A DNA stretch of 64,000 bases from Streptomyces scabichelini (GTDB lineage Bacteria; Actinomycetota; Actinomycetes; Streptomycetales; Streptomycetaceae). Both the position numbers and the translations under genes were made by a program. The notes beneath the pieces were generated by a model that saw nothing but the letters and a program-made list of their open reading frames with translations, was not told the DNA's origin and did not search any database. The first letter of the stretch is position 1. Each line of letters starts with the position of its first letter. Location of the stretch: assembly GCF_011045015.1 (NCBI RefSeq), contig NZ_JAAKZY010000021.1:1-64000 (forward strand), in the 5' to 3' direction. Shown piece by piece: positions 54,001 through 61,919 of this stretch.

Positions 54001-56468
54001 TCGTCGGCGACGTCGTCGCGGCGGGCGACGAGGTCCGCAAGGGAGTCGAAGTCACCAAGGTGGTCGAGTTCGCCGAGGTGCTCGACGACGCAGCGCTCCG
54101 CGGCATGATCGACGTGCTGCGCCAGTCGGGCCTGTGGCCCACGAGCGAGGCGAGGCACACCACCGCGGACATCATGCGGATCGCCCGCGTCGCCCCGAAG
54201 CACGAGCGCCTGGTACGCCGGTGGCTGGCCGCCTGCACCGAGCACGGCTACCTCCGCGAGGACGGCGGCGGCTACACGTGCCCGCGGCTGATCGCGCCCG
54301 CCGACGTGGCACAGGCCTGGGCCGAGGTGGAGCGGCTGATGCCCGAAGCCCACGACCGCCCGGAGCTGGTGGAGTACTTCAGGACCGCCGCCGCCCACCT
54401 GCCGCAGCTCCTGCGCGACGAGCAGGACCCCGTGCAGCTGCTCTTCCCGGAGGGTGACCTGAGCATCCAGGAGGCCGCCTACATGGAAGGCTTCCTCTCG
54501 CGCTACCTCAACCGGCTGGCGACCAGCACGGTGCTCGGCGTCGCCCGCCGGCACCGCGGCAGCGCTCCGCTGCGGGTCCTGGAAGTCGGCGCCGGCGTCG
54601 GCGGCACCAGCGCCGACACCATCCCGGCGCTCGACGGCGAGAACGTGCGCTACTCCTTCACCGACGTCTCGCAGTTCTTCCTCAACAAGGCCGCCGACGC
54701 CTACAGCGCGTACCCCTGGGTCGACTACGCGATGTTCGACTTCAACGAGCCGTTCCGCGAGCAGGGCGTACGGCCCAACTCGGTCGACGTGATCCTGTGC
54801 GGCAACGTCATGCACTACGCCAAGGACGCCCGCGAGGTGCTGCGCCGGATGCGCGAGGCACTGGTGCCCGGCGGCTGGCTGGTCTTCATCGAGACCACGC
54901 GGGACAACTACCAGATCCTCACCTCGATGGAGTTCCTGTTCGACGCCACCGCCGGCGACTTCCAGGACGTACGGCACGGCAAGGACCAGACCTTCATCGC
55001 CCGGCAACAGTGGCAGGACCTCCTCACCGAGGCCGGCGCGGAGGTGGTGTACTGCCTGCCCGACGCTGCGGACGAGCTGGCCGACATCGGCATGCACGTA
55101 TTCGCCGCCCGGCTCAAGCAGGACCGCGTGGCGATCGACACCGACGACCTCGCCCGCCGGCTCGCCGCGCGGCTCCCGGCCGAGATGATCCCATCGGACT
55201 TCCACGTGCTGGACGCGCTGCCACTGACCGGTAACGACAAGGTCGACCGCGCCTCGCTCGCCACCTGGGCCGAGCAGCGCGACCCCGCATCCGAGCGGGC
55301 GAGCGGTGGGGAGCAGCTCGAGACCTCCGAGCTGCAGCGGACCATCGCCGCGGTCTACGCCGAGGTGCTGCGCAAGCCCGACGTCAACCCGGACACGAAC
55401 TTCTACTCGCTCGGCGGCGACTCGCTGCTGGCCGCGCAGGTGGTCACCCAGCTGCGCGAGAGCGTCCCCGAGGCCGCGACCGCCCTCTTCGACGAGCTGC
55501 TCCGAGAGCTGCTCAACGGGGCGTCCGTCCGGGAGCTCGCGACATACCTCGACGACAGCCCCCCGACCGCCAAGGAGGAGACGATGGACCAGGCCGAGTA
55601 CGTGGTGAGCGGGGCCACCGAGCAGATCGGCAACCCCGTCCACGTCCTGTTCAACGACGGCTTCGGCGAGGGCGCCGCCCAGCTCGGCGCCGAGCTGGGC
55701 GAACGCGACCCCGTCATCCAGGTCCCCATGCTCGCGGTCGGGGACACGCTGCGGATCGACGACCTCGCCCACGGGGTCGTCCAGGAACTCCGCAAGCTCA
55801 GCCCCGGGCCCTTCCACCTCGTCGGCGCCCGAGGCGGCGGGCTGCTGGCGCTGACGACGGCCCAGCAGCTCACCGAGCTCGGGGTCCCGGTCTGCGGACT
55901 CACCCTGGTGAGCAGCTACCCGCTGCAGGCCGCCATCCACGACGAGGCCTTCTACGAGGCGATGTTCCTGATGGGGTCCGGCACCGACCCCTCGGAGCTG
56001 GGATACCCCGATGCGGCCGCACTCGGCCGGGCCCTTCAGGAGCTCGTGCCGTCCGGCGAGATCACCACCGACGCGCTGGCCGGGCTCGCCGACCGTACGG
56101 AGCCGGAGCTGCGGGCAGTGGCGTCGGTCTTCGCCGAGCTCGCCGCGCGCCCTCGCGAGGTCCGCGTGGCGGCTATGGCGGAGAAGTTCGACTACCCGGC
56201 GGACGCCATCTCCGATCTGCTGCGGGGCACCTGCGCGCTGTTCAACGCGAACGCCACGCACAAGCCGGACATCTACACCGGCGAGGTCCGGCTCCTTGTG
56301 CACAGCGAGGAGTCGCCCATCTGGCCGACGATGGCGAGCGACAGCCGCGCCTACTGGAAGGACGTCTGCGTCGGCGGCCTCGAGGTCGAGGAGATCCCTG
56401 GCTCCCACTTCACCTGCACCGACACCCTCACCCGCGACCTGATCGACCTGCCAGAGGAGGCGTCGTGA
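51057..56468 (+). CDS. NRPS: docking-Cy-A(Cys)[MT]-PCP-TE with altered TE
   Basis: This 1803-residue PchF-like synthetase starts at GTG 51057, overlapping the previous stop. Residues 1-55 are a TubC-type docking domain (SDVIAELGLAGIQLWEDDGKLRFRG). Cy has D201FLIADYVS. The A domain (about 518-1400) reads D-L-F-N-M-S-L-I-W, a cysteine-type code. A methyltransferase is inserted between A8 and A9 (SAM motif VLEVGAGVGGTSADT near 1174), the position used by PchF for N-methylation of the thiazolidine. PCP Ser1456 follows. A TE-like domain covers about 1515-1803, but its nucleophile elbow reads VGARGGG: Arg1592 replaces the GxSxG serine, while a histidine (GSH1784F) remains. The domain is therefore probably not a normal thioesterase. 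Confidence 0.93.
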   Translation: MTASDVIAELGLAGIQLWEDDGKLRFRGPEGAMTPERRALIAGRRDEVLRVLREQDSQAVHSEPEARFEPFPLTDVQSAYLLGRRDAFEYGSVPCHAYGELFFDSLDRDRLQQAWSTVVDRHDMLRIVIDYDGFQRVLENPPAPVIDWTDARDLPPAAAEDRLAKTRERLSHESKEVTECPLYSIAVTELADRAVLHFSIDFLIADYVSIYRLLDEFGAFYENPGTELPAPAISFRDYLRAERTMRQGPAYERDRAYWLERLDQLPAAPELPVVAEPSRYGAARFTRREMYLDADAWAALKQRAGTHHLSASNVVMAAYAEVLALWSRRPRFTLDLTVLSRLPLHQDVTAIVGDFTSVELLAVDTTAAADFLGRAKALSEQLFEDLDHRLFSGVEVIRELSRRRGQQGALMPVVFTSAIGLSGVSAPSGPMRTRIENGISQTPQAWLDCQAMEDGKGLLINWDSRDDVIPPAVLDDMFAAFETLLHGLADDDAAWYGDAPVALPAAQLARRAEVNDTARPLSTALLPDALVEQALARPDAVAVVDGGGAAVTYRELLARAGAVAAALRAAGHGRGDRVGVVMDKSWHQVAAAVGILLADGAYVPVETSQPEARSRRILDVAGVRIVLTRSGDEATVPQECARIDVDTLADAEGTPHRPQGTPQDSAYVIFTSGSTGEPKGVEISHEAAVNTLDDVCRRFSVTADDAVLGLSSLAFDLSVFDIFGVLGRGGTLVLPDARRRTDPSHWAALVADHRVTVLNTVPAQMMLLEEYLRGAAVDCAGVRLAMMSGDWIPVSLPDAIRSRIPSIELASLGGATEAAIWSIAYPIGRVDATWPSIPYGTPLENQRFHVLDSTMRARPDLVVGDLYIAGAGLAKGYLGDPEKTARSFVELPSGERVYRTGDLGRYLPDGTIEFIGRDDRQVKIRGHRVELAEVESALAAEPDVNAVAVTTRGQRNERRLVAFVETAGSEAAPAPASDDADLVGDVVAAGDEVRKGVEVTKVVEFAEVLDDAALRGMIDVLRQSGLWPTSEARHTTADIMRIARVAPKHERLVRRWLAACTEHGYLREDGGGYTCPRLIAPADVAQAWAEVERLMPEAHDRPELVEYFRTAAAHLPQLLRDEQDPVQLLFPEGDLSIQEAAYMEGFLSRYLNRLATSTVLGVARRHRGSAPLRVLEVGAGVGGTSADTIPALDGENVRYSFTDVSQFFLNKAADAYSAYPWVDYAMFDFNEPFREQGVRPNSVDVILCGNVMHYAKDAREVLRRMREALVPGGWLVFIETTRDNYQILTSMEFLFDATAGDFQDVRHGKDQTFIARQQWQDLLTEAGAEVVYCLPDAADELADIGMHVFAARLKQDRVAIDTDDLARRLAARLPAEMIPSDFHVLDALPLTGNDKVDRASLATWAEQRDPASERASGGEQLETSELQRTIAAVYAEVLRKPDVNPDTNFYSLGGDSLLAAQVVTQLRESVPEAATALFDELLRELLNGASVRELATYLDDSPPTAKEETMDQAEYVVSGATEQIGNPVHVLFNDGFGEGAAQLGAELGERDPVIQVPMLAVGDTLRIDDLAHGVVQELRKLSPGPFHLVGARGGGLLALTTAQQLTELGVPVCGLTLVSSYPLQAAIHDEAFYEAMFLMGSGTDPSELGYPDAAALGRALQELVPSGEITTDALAGLADRTEPELRAVASVFAELAARPREVRVAAMAEKFDYPADAISDLLRGTCALFNANATHKPDIYTGEVRLLVHSEESPIWPTMASDSRAYWKDVCVGGLEVEEIPGSHFTCTDTLTRDLIDLPEEAS

Positions 56469-57595
56469 CAGAGGTCGACATCGCGGTGCTCGGCGGCTAC
56501 GGCGCGGTCGGGGCCGCCGCCCTGCAGTCCGTCGCCGAGCGCCGCCCCGGCATGACCGTCAGGATCGGCGGGCGCAACGAGGCACAGGCGCAGGCGCTCC
56601 TCGACAAGCTCGGCATCGAGGGCGAGGCCCGGCAGGCCGACTTGGACGACGGCCGGTCGCTCGCCGAGTTCTGCCGCGGCGCCCGCCTGGTCCTCAACTG
56701 CGCCGGCCCGTCGTACCAGGTGCTTGACCGGGTGGCGTGGGCCGCTACGGCAGCCGGGGCCGCCTATGTCGACCCGGGCGGGGACGAGCCGGTCTTCGAC
56801 GCGCTGCACCGGCCGGGGACGTTCGCCGGCACCGCGGTGCTCACGGCAGGCATGCAGCCCGGCCTCACCGGGCTGCTGCCCCGGCACCTGGCCCGTTCGA
56901 TGTCCGAACCGCGCACGCTGACGGCGTACGTAGGAACGATGGACCGGCTCACCCCGGCCGGAGCGGCGGACTACCTGCTCAGCCTGGGCGGCTCCTACGG
57001 CGAGGCCCAAGCCGCTATCCGCAATGGCATCCGGGTGGAGCGCGAACTGGAGCCGCGCTCCGACATCGAGCTTCCGTACGCAGGGCGGCGACTCGACGCC
57101 TACCCGTACCTGAGCTTCGAGGCCGAGGCGCTGGCGCACAACCTCGGCCTCGCGGAGGTCGACTGGTTCAACGTCTTCGAGGGCGGGGCACACATGATGG
57201 CCTGCCTGAGCCGGCTCCAGGGCGCCATGCGCGGCGAGTCCGACCTGGCCGCGGCCGCCGACGAGCTGACCCGGGCCGCGGCCCTCGACCTCTTCGGCAA
57301 GGAACCCTTCCAGCTGATGCTGTTCGAAGTCACCGGCAGCCACCACGGCGCGCCCGCGACCCGGAGCCTGGCACTGCGCGGCCACGACACCTACGCCCTC
57401 ACCGGGCTGATCAGCGCGCTGGCCGCACTCGATGTGCTGGACGGACAGATCGGGCCCGGAATCCACTTCGCATCCGACGTGCTCGAGGCCGGTTCCGTGC
57501 TCGAGGCGCTCCGGGCCCTTCCGGCGGTCACCACGCTCGAACTGCTCCAGCAGCCGGTCCTCGGCCCTCTCCGGTTGGAGGAGGGAGAGCTGTGA
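56465..57595 (+). CDS. saccharopine dehydrogenase-like NAD(P)-dependent reductase
   Basis: This is a Rossmann-fold protein of 376 residues related to saccharopine dehydrogenases. IAVLGGYGAVGAAALQSVAERRPGMTVRIGGRN binds the cofactor, LVLNCAGPS and AAGAAYVDPGGD follow the family pattern. GTG at 56465 overlaps the NRPS stop (GTGA), and the gene's own stop overlaps the next gene. Enzymes of this fold reduce or form C=N bonds, so it may act on a thiazoline or imine in the peptide, in addition to the thiazolinyl imine reductase encoded next. Two C=N reductases in one cluster of this type is unusual; the substrate is not known. Confidence 0.85.
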   Translation: MTEVDIAVLGGYGAVGAAALQSVAERRPGMTVRIGGRNEAQAQALLDKLGIEGEARQADLDDGRSLAEFCRGARLVLNCAGPSYQVLDRVAWAATAAGAAYVDPGGDEPVFDALHRPGTFAGTAVLTAGMQPGLTGLLPRHLARSMSEPRTLTAYVGTMDRLTPAGAADYLLSLGGSYGEAQAAIRNGIRVERELEPRSDIELPYAGRRLDAYPYLSFEAEALAHNLGLAEVDWFNVFEGGAHMMACLSRLQGAMRGESDLAAAADELTRAAALDLFGKEPFQLMLFEVTGSHHGAPATRSLALRGHDTYALTGLISALAALDVLDGQIGPGIHFASDVLEAGSVLEALRALPAVTTLELLQQPVLGPLRLEEGEL

Positions 57596-58686
57596 CTGCC
57601 CGCCCCCCGCGCATAGTGGTCGCCGGGACAGGCTTCGGGCGCGCCTATCTGGCGGCATTTGAACGGCCCGACTTCCCCTTCGAGCTCGCGGGCATCCTGG
57701 CCCGCGGCAGCGCACGCAGCAAGGCCTGCGCCGAGCACTACGGCGTGCCCCTGTACTCGGGGCCCGACGAGGTGCCCGACGGCGTCGACATGGCGTGCGT
57801 GGCCGTGGGCGGCAAGATGACCGGGGGCCGCGGGCCGGAGCTCACACAGGAGCTCATGCGCCGCGGCCTGCACGTCCTGCAGGAGCACCCCCTGCACCCC
57901 GACGAGCTGGTCGCGTGCCTGAAGACGGCACGCGAACACGGGGTGGTGTTCAGAATGAACACCCACTACCCCCACGTGGAGCCCGTGCGGCAGTTTCTCG
58001 CCTGTGCCCGCGAGATCGGCGCCCGGCAGCGGCCGCTCTACATCGACGTCACCTGCGCCTTCCAGGTCCTGTACACCGTCTTCGACATCCTCGGCGAGGC
58101 GCTCGGCTCGATCAGGCCCCTCGGGGTCCACGGCGTCATCGAGGAACCGGCCGCCGGCGGCCCTCCGCCGCCGTACCGCAGCGTGAGCGGCTGCTTCGCC
58201 GGTGTGCCGCTGACCTTCCGGCTGCAGAACGAACTGGTGCCCTCGGCCCCGGACAACCACGGTCACCTGCTGCACCGCATCACGATCGGATACGACGGCG
58301 GCCATCTGACACTGGCCGGCACGCACGGCCCGGTGCAGTGGAGCATGCGCCCGCACATGCCCGACGACATGAAGGACCTGGTGCGGTTCTCCGACTCCAC
58401 CGCGCCGCATCTGCGGGTGCCGAGCGTGCAGACGATCGGCCGCGCGGACGGCGCGTCGTACCGCGAGGTCCTTCAGACACTGTGGCCGCAGGCCACCGCC
58501 CGCGCGATGGCCGCGCTCTGGCAGCAGGCCGTGGCCGGAGCCGCATGCGATTCGCACGTGCAGCGCCACATCGCCCTCACCCGGATGGCCATGGAGGTGT
58601 CCGAGGCCTGTGGTCCGGTGTACCTGCACCATCCCGAGCCGCCGGAGCTGATCAGCGCCGACGACTTCACGGGGAGGCCGGCATGA
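57592..58686 (+). CDS. thiazolinyl imine reductase (PchG/YbtU/Irp3-like)
   Basis: This is a 364-residue Gfo/Idh/MocA-fold reductase of the family that reduces a carrier-bound thiazoline to a thiazolidine with NADPH in pyochelin and yersiniabactin synthesis. RIVVAGTGFGRAYLAAFERPDF is the cofactor motif, with EHPLHPDELVACLKTAREHGVVFRMNTHYPHVEPV following the family pattern. GTG at 57592 overlaps the preceding stop. Its presence, plus the MT inside the second NRPS, predicts that one ring, most likely the third, becomes an N-methylthiazolidine as in pyochelin. Confidence 0.9.
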   Translation: MTARPPRIVVAGTGFGRAYLAAFERPDFPFELAGILARGSARSKACAEHYGVPLYSGPDEVPDGVDMACVAVGGKMTGGRGPELTQELMRRGLHVLQEHPLHPDELVACLKTAREHGVVFRMNTHYPHVEPVRQFLACAREIGARQRPLYIDVTCAFQVLYTVFDILGEALGSIRPLGVHGVIEEPAAGGPPPPYRSVSGCFAGVPLTFRLQNELVPSAPDNHGHLLHRITIGYDGGHLTLAGTHGPVQWSMRPHMPDDMKDLVRFSDSTAPHLRVPSVQTIGRADGASYREVLQTLWPQATARAMAALWQQAVAGAACDSHVQRHIALTRMAMEVSEACGPVYLHHPEPPELISADDFTGRPA

Positions 58687-59435
58687 CGGTGGTCCTCAAC
58701 ACCTGGCTGCGGACGTTCTGGCCGCGTCCGGACGCCGCGCTGAGCATGGTGTTCTTTCCCCACGCCGGCGGCTCGGCCGGCTTCTACCGGCCGCTCGCCC
58801 AGGACCTGCCGGAGTACGTGGAGCCCGTCATCGTGCAGTATCCGGGGCGGGCGGACCGGGTTCAGGAACCACCGTGCGGGCACATGGACGAGCTCGCGGA
58901 CGCGCTCGCCGAGGCGCTGGCCCCCCTCGCCGGCAAGCCGGTCTGGCTCTTCGGGCACAGCATGGGTGCCTCGGTGGCCCACGAGGTGGCCCGCCGCCTC
59001 GCCGCTCAAGGCGGGCCGCGGGCCCAGCATGTGATCGTCTCGGGCCGTCCGGGCCCGGCGCGCCAGCGCCCCGGCGACAAGCACCTGGACGACGACCGGT
59101 TGTGGTCCGATGTCCGCGGACTGGGCGGCACCGACTCCCGCCTGCTGGCCCTGCCCGAAATCCGGGCCATGGCCCTGCCGGCGATCCGCGCCGACTACCG
59201 GCTGATCGAGACCTACCGGCCCTGGCTCGGCACCGACCTGGACGTCCCGGTCACGGCGTGCTTCAGCGACGGCGACCCCGAGGTCGACCGGGAGGACATG
59301 GAGGCGTGGCGCCCGGTCACCACGGGCCCGTTCGCGGTGGAACGCTTTCGCGGCGGCCATTTCTATCTCTGCAACGGCAGCCGGAGCGCCGTCGTCGACT
59401 GGCTGGCCGGGCTGACCGCCAAGCCATCGGCGTGA
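58683..59435 (+). CDS. type II thioesterase
   Basis: This is a 250-residue external thioesterase of the RifR/YbtT/PchC group. The N-terminal FFPHAGGSAGFYRPLA, the nucleophile motif FGHSMGASVAHE, and the histidine in RGGHFYLCNG form a complete triad. The ATG at 58683 overlaps the imine reductase stop. The usual role is removal of misprimed or stalled acyl groups from carriers. Because the TE domain at the end of the second NRPS lacks its serine, this enzyme is also a candidate for product release (inference). Confidence 0.92.
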   Translation: MTVVLNTWLRTFWPRPDAALSMVFFPHAGGSAGFYRPLAQDLPEYVEPVIVQYPGRADRVQEPPCGHMDELADALAEALAPLAGKPVWLFGHSMGASVAHEVARRLAAQGGPRAQHVIVSGRPGPARQRPGDKHLDDDRLWSDVRGLGGTDSRLLALPEIRAMALPAIRADYRLIETYRPWLGTDLDVPVTACFSDGDPEVDREDMEAWRPVTTGPFAVERFRGGHFYLCNGSRSAVVDWLAGLTAKPSA

Positions 59436-59461
59436 GCTGCGCGCACCCGGCCTTTCGGCAC

Positions 59462-59509
59462 TCTTTCATCAGCGCACGACGCCCGATCAACCAGGGCTAC
59501 TTTCACCGG
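59462..59509 (+). promoter_or_regulatory. conserved cluster promoter element, copy 3
   Basis: TCTTTCATCAGCGC (59462-59475), then GGGCTACTTTCACCGG (59494-59509) match copy 1 (31401) base for base in spacing. TACTTT (59498-59503) is the -10, and TTTCACCGG is repeated at its right end. It drives the FAD-linked oxidase alone. Confidence 0.75.
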
Positions 59510-59532
59510 AAAACAGACGGAGGAGAATTCAC

Positions 59533-60912
59533 GTGGCACTCATCGACTCAGCCGGAACCGCCGTCCCCGACACCGCGCTGGAACAACTGAGCGGATCGAT
59601 CCGCGGCGACATGATCACTCCGGCTGATGCCAACTATGACGAGCGCAAGCTGATCTGGAACGGATACTTCCAAAAGAATCCGGGTGCCATCGTGCGGGTG
59701 GACGGCGCTTCGGACGTCGTCAAGGTTGTGAATTTCGCCCGCGAGAACGAAATCGAGCTGGCCATCAAGGGCGGCGGTCACTGCTTCGCAGGCTCCGGTA
59801 CGACCGAGGGCGGCCTGCTGCTGGACACCTCCAATCTGCGCGGCATCCACGTCGATCCACAGCGCCGGCGCATGGTGGTCCAGCCCGGTCTGCTCCAGGG
59901 CGACGTCGACGCTGAGACGACAAGCTTCGGGCTCGCCGTGACCGGCTCGCAGGAGTCGTACATCGGCCTCGGCGGCGTGGCGCTCGGCGGCGGCCTGGGC
60001 TGGCTGGCCCGCTACCGGGGGCTGCTGGTCGACAACCTGATCTCGGCCGACGTGGTCCTCGCCAACGGCGAGCTCGTACGGGCCAGCGCGGAGGACGACG
60101 CCGAACTGTTCTGGGCGATCCGCGGCGGCGGCGGCAACTACGGCATCGTCACCCGGTTCGAGTTCAAGCTCTACCCCCAGGGTGACTGCGCGGCCGGGAT
60201 CCTGGCCTACCCGATCGCTCAGACGGCCGATGTGACCCGCCGCATCGACGAGTTCAACAAGACCGCCCCCAACGCGCTGACCACGTCGTTCGCCTTCCTC
60301 GTCGCTCCCAACGGCGAGCCGGCCGTCGGCATCGGCTTCATGCACGCGGCGCCCGACGAGAAGACGGAGGGCCTGGTCGACCAGATGCGCGGCCTGGGCT
60401 CGAACCTGCTGGTCGACCAGGCGGGCGTCATGCCGTACGTGGCCGTCCAGCAACTGCTCGACGAGAACACCGTCGCCGGGCACCGCTACTACCCGCGCTC
60501 CTTCCTCCTGCCGGAACTGCACCCGGAGGCCATGCGGATCCTCGCCGACGGTTTCGTGAACACCCCCTCGCAGCGCAGCCTGGTCGGCGGCGCCCAGATG
60601 GGCGGCAAGATGCTGGACGTCGGCCCGGAGGAGACGCCGTTCCCGCACCGCGACGGATACCTGACGAGCATCCTGCCCTCGTGGACGGACCCGGAGCTGG
60701 ACGAGGAGACCGTGGCCTGGACGGAGGAGGTGTACTCCGAGCTGCTGCCCTACACGATCGACGGTGTCTACGCCAACCACCTCGGCACCGATGCCGAGGA
60801 GCGGGTCGGCGAAGCGTACGGGAAGAACTTCGACCGCCTGGCGCGGCTCAAGGCGGTCTACGACCCGGACAACTTCTTCCACCGGAACGTCAACATCAAG
60901 CCCGCGCGCTGA
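59533..60912 (+). CDS. FAD-linked oxidase (berberine bridge enzyme-like)
   Basis: This is a 459-residue PCMH-type flavoprotein. GGGH83CFAG supplies the histidine for covalent 8-alpha attachment of FAD. The second, cysteinyl attachment usual in bicovalent members is absent: the corresponding segment reads GSQESYIGLGGVALGGGLGWL. AIRGGGGNYGIVTRFEF and the C-terminal NFFHRNVNIKP are typical of the BBE family. GTG at 59533 has GGAGGAG upstream. It has its own copy of the cluster promoter. A likely role is oxidation of a thiazoline to a thiazole or of a thiazolidine C-H (inference). Confidence 0.9.
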   Translation: MALIDSAGTAVPDTALEQLSGSIRGDMITPADANYDERKLIWNGYFQKNPGAIVRVDGASDVVKVVNFARENEIELAIKGGGHCFAGSGTTEGGLLLDTSNLRGIHVDPQRRRMVVQPGLLQGDVDAETTSFGLAVTGSQESYIGLGGVALGGGLGWLARYRGLLVDNLISADVVLANGELVRASAEDDAELFWAIRGGGGNYGIVTRFEFKLYPQGDCAAGILAYPIAQTADVTRRIDEFNKTAPNALTTSFAFLVAPNGEPAVGIGFMHAAPDEKTEGLVDQMRGLGSNLLVDQAGVMPYVAVQQLLDENTVAGHRYYPRSFLLPELHPEAMRILADGFVNTPSQRSLVGGAQMGGKMLDVGPEETPFPHRDGYLTSILPSWTDPELDEETVAWTEEVYSELLPYTIDGVYANHLGTDAEERVGEAYGKNFDRLARLKAVYDPDNFFHRNVNIKPAR

Positions 60913-60940
60913 AGTTCCGCACTGGAGCCAGGCCGCCAGG

Positions 60941-60980
60941 TCTGCCCGGCCGTGACAGCGGCGGGGCGGGCCCGGGCAGA
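60941..60980 (+). terminator. possible terminator after the oxidase gene
   Basis: A perfect 9-bp stem, TCTGCCCGG (60941-60949) with CCGGGCAGA (60972-60980), has a 22-base loop and no T-tract. It lies 29 bases after the stop codon at the end of the biosynthetic cluster. Confidence 0.4.
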
Positions 60981-61362
60981 GTTGCGATCCGCTCATGCTG
61001 AGGGCCTGGCACCGACGGCCGGGCTCCGCGGTCTGCCGCCCCTGCCGCATGCACCTGGTGCGGACCGCGGCGATCGGTGATCGACGGCATCGAGGAACTC
61101 CGTGCTCCGCTGACCGGTCGGGGTGCTCACCAGCCCGCCACGTCCCTCCCAGGCACCGTCCGCTGGAGCGGCGAACTCACCGACGGCGACGTCGTGCCCG
61201 GCACGGTCGGAGCCGGCCCGACCGCCTGTCCCGCACTGGGGCGCGGCCGGATTCAAGCGGCCGGTGTACTACGGGGCTGGCAGGAGCGGGAGTCGGCGGA
61301 GGCACAACTGAAGCTCTTTCCGATGCGGCACTCATGACTCATGAGCGGTGCTGTGATCTACA
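60981..61362. other. gap with no recognised gene
   Basis: Open frames on both strands here lack recognisable domains. The frame 61077-61337 has a few plausible stretches but no known family. The gap marks the right end of the intact biosynthetic genes. Confidence 0.45.
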
Positions 61363-61404
61363 GTGGAGAATGTCGTGAAAGCGTCAAGATCGGCTTCTGG
61401 TGCC

Positions 61405-61854
61405 ATGCCACATCCCGTGATGTTCGAGGACGACGACCCGTACTTGGTGCGACTGCGCCAGGTGGCACTGGCGTTTCCGGACGCGGAGGAACAGATCGCT
61501 CATGGTCGGCCGGGCTTCCGGGCTGGTAAGTACTTTGCCTGGTACGGCGGTTCGACCAAGGGCTCCGCTGATACCCGCATCCAGTACGACCGGGCTCTGA
61601 TCGTCCTGCCGGACGACGCCGACCGTGCGGGCCTCGCTGAGGACAAGCGCTTCTTCGCACCCGCCTACCTCGCCCCGTCCGGCTGGATCGGCATCGACCT
61701 CGCCGCCGGCGGCACCACGGCCTCCGAGGACGTGGACTGGCAGGAGGTGGCCGAACTCCTCGACGCGTCCTACCGCCAGGTCGCGGGCGCCCGGCGGGTG
61801 GCACGCCTGGATGGTGAAGGCGGCCCGGCGGGCCCGTCCGAACTGTCCGGTTGA
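61405..61854 (+). CDS. MmcQ/YjbR family DNA-binding-like protein
   Basis: This small protein of about 149 residues belongs to the MmcQ/YjbR (CyaY-like fold) family. MFEDDDPYLVRLRQVALAFPDAEEQIAHGRPGFRAGKYFAWYGG is the typical N-terminal helix and strand set, and APAYLAPSGWIGIDLA with WQEVAELLDASYRQVA completes the fold. The ATG at 61405 is preferred; a GTG at 61363 would add 14 residues. The biochemical function of the family is not established. It looks intact, unlike everything to its right, and is probably unrelated to the NRPS pathway. Confidence 0.8.
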   Translation: MPHPVMFEDDDPYLVRLRQVALAFPDAEEQIAHGRPGFRAGKYFAWYGGSTKGSADTRIQYDRALIVLPDDADRAGLAEDKRFFAPAYLAPSGWIGIDLAAGGTTASEDVDWQEVAELLDASYRQVAGARRVARLDGEGGPAGPSELSG

Positions 61855-61919
61855 GACTTCCCGGTCTTGATCCACGCAGCTGACCCCGTGGACCGGGTAG
61901 CCGTCCGGGGTGAACAGCG

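Noticed and set aside
50775..56408. Minus-strand open frame of 1877 codons opposite the second NRPS
   Set aside because: Shadow of the real plus-strand gene; no recognisable motif anywhere and composition typical of antisense high-GC DNA.
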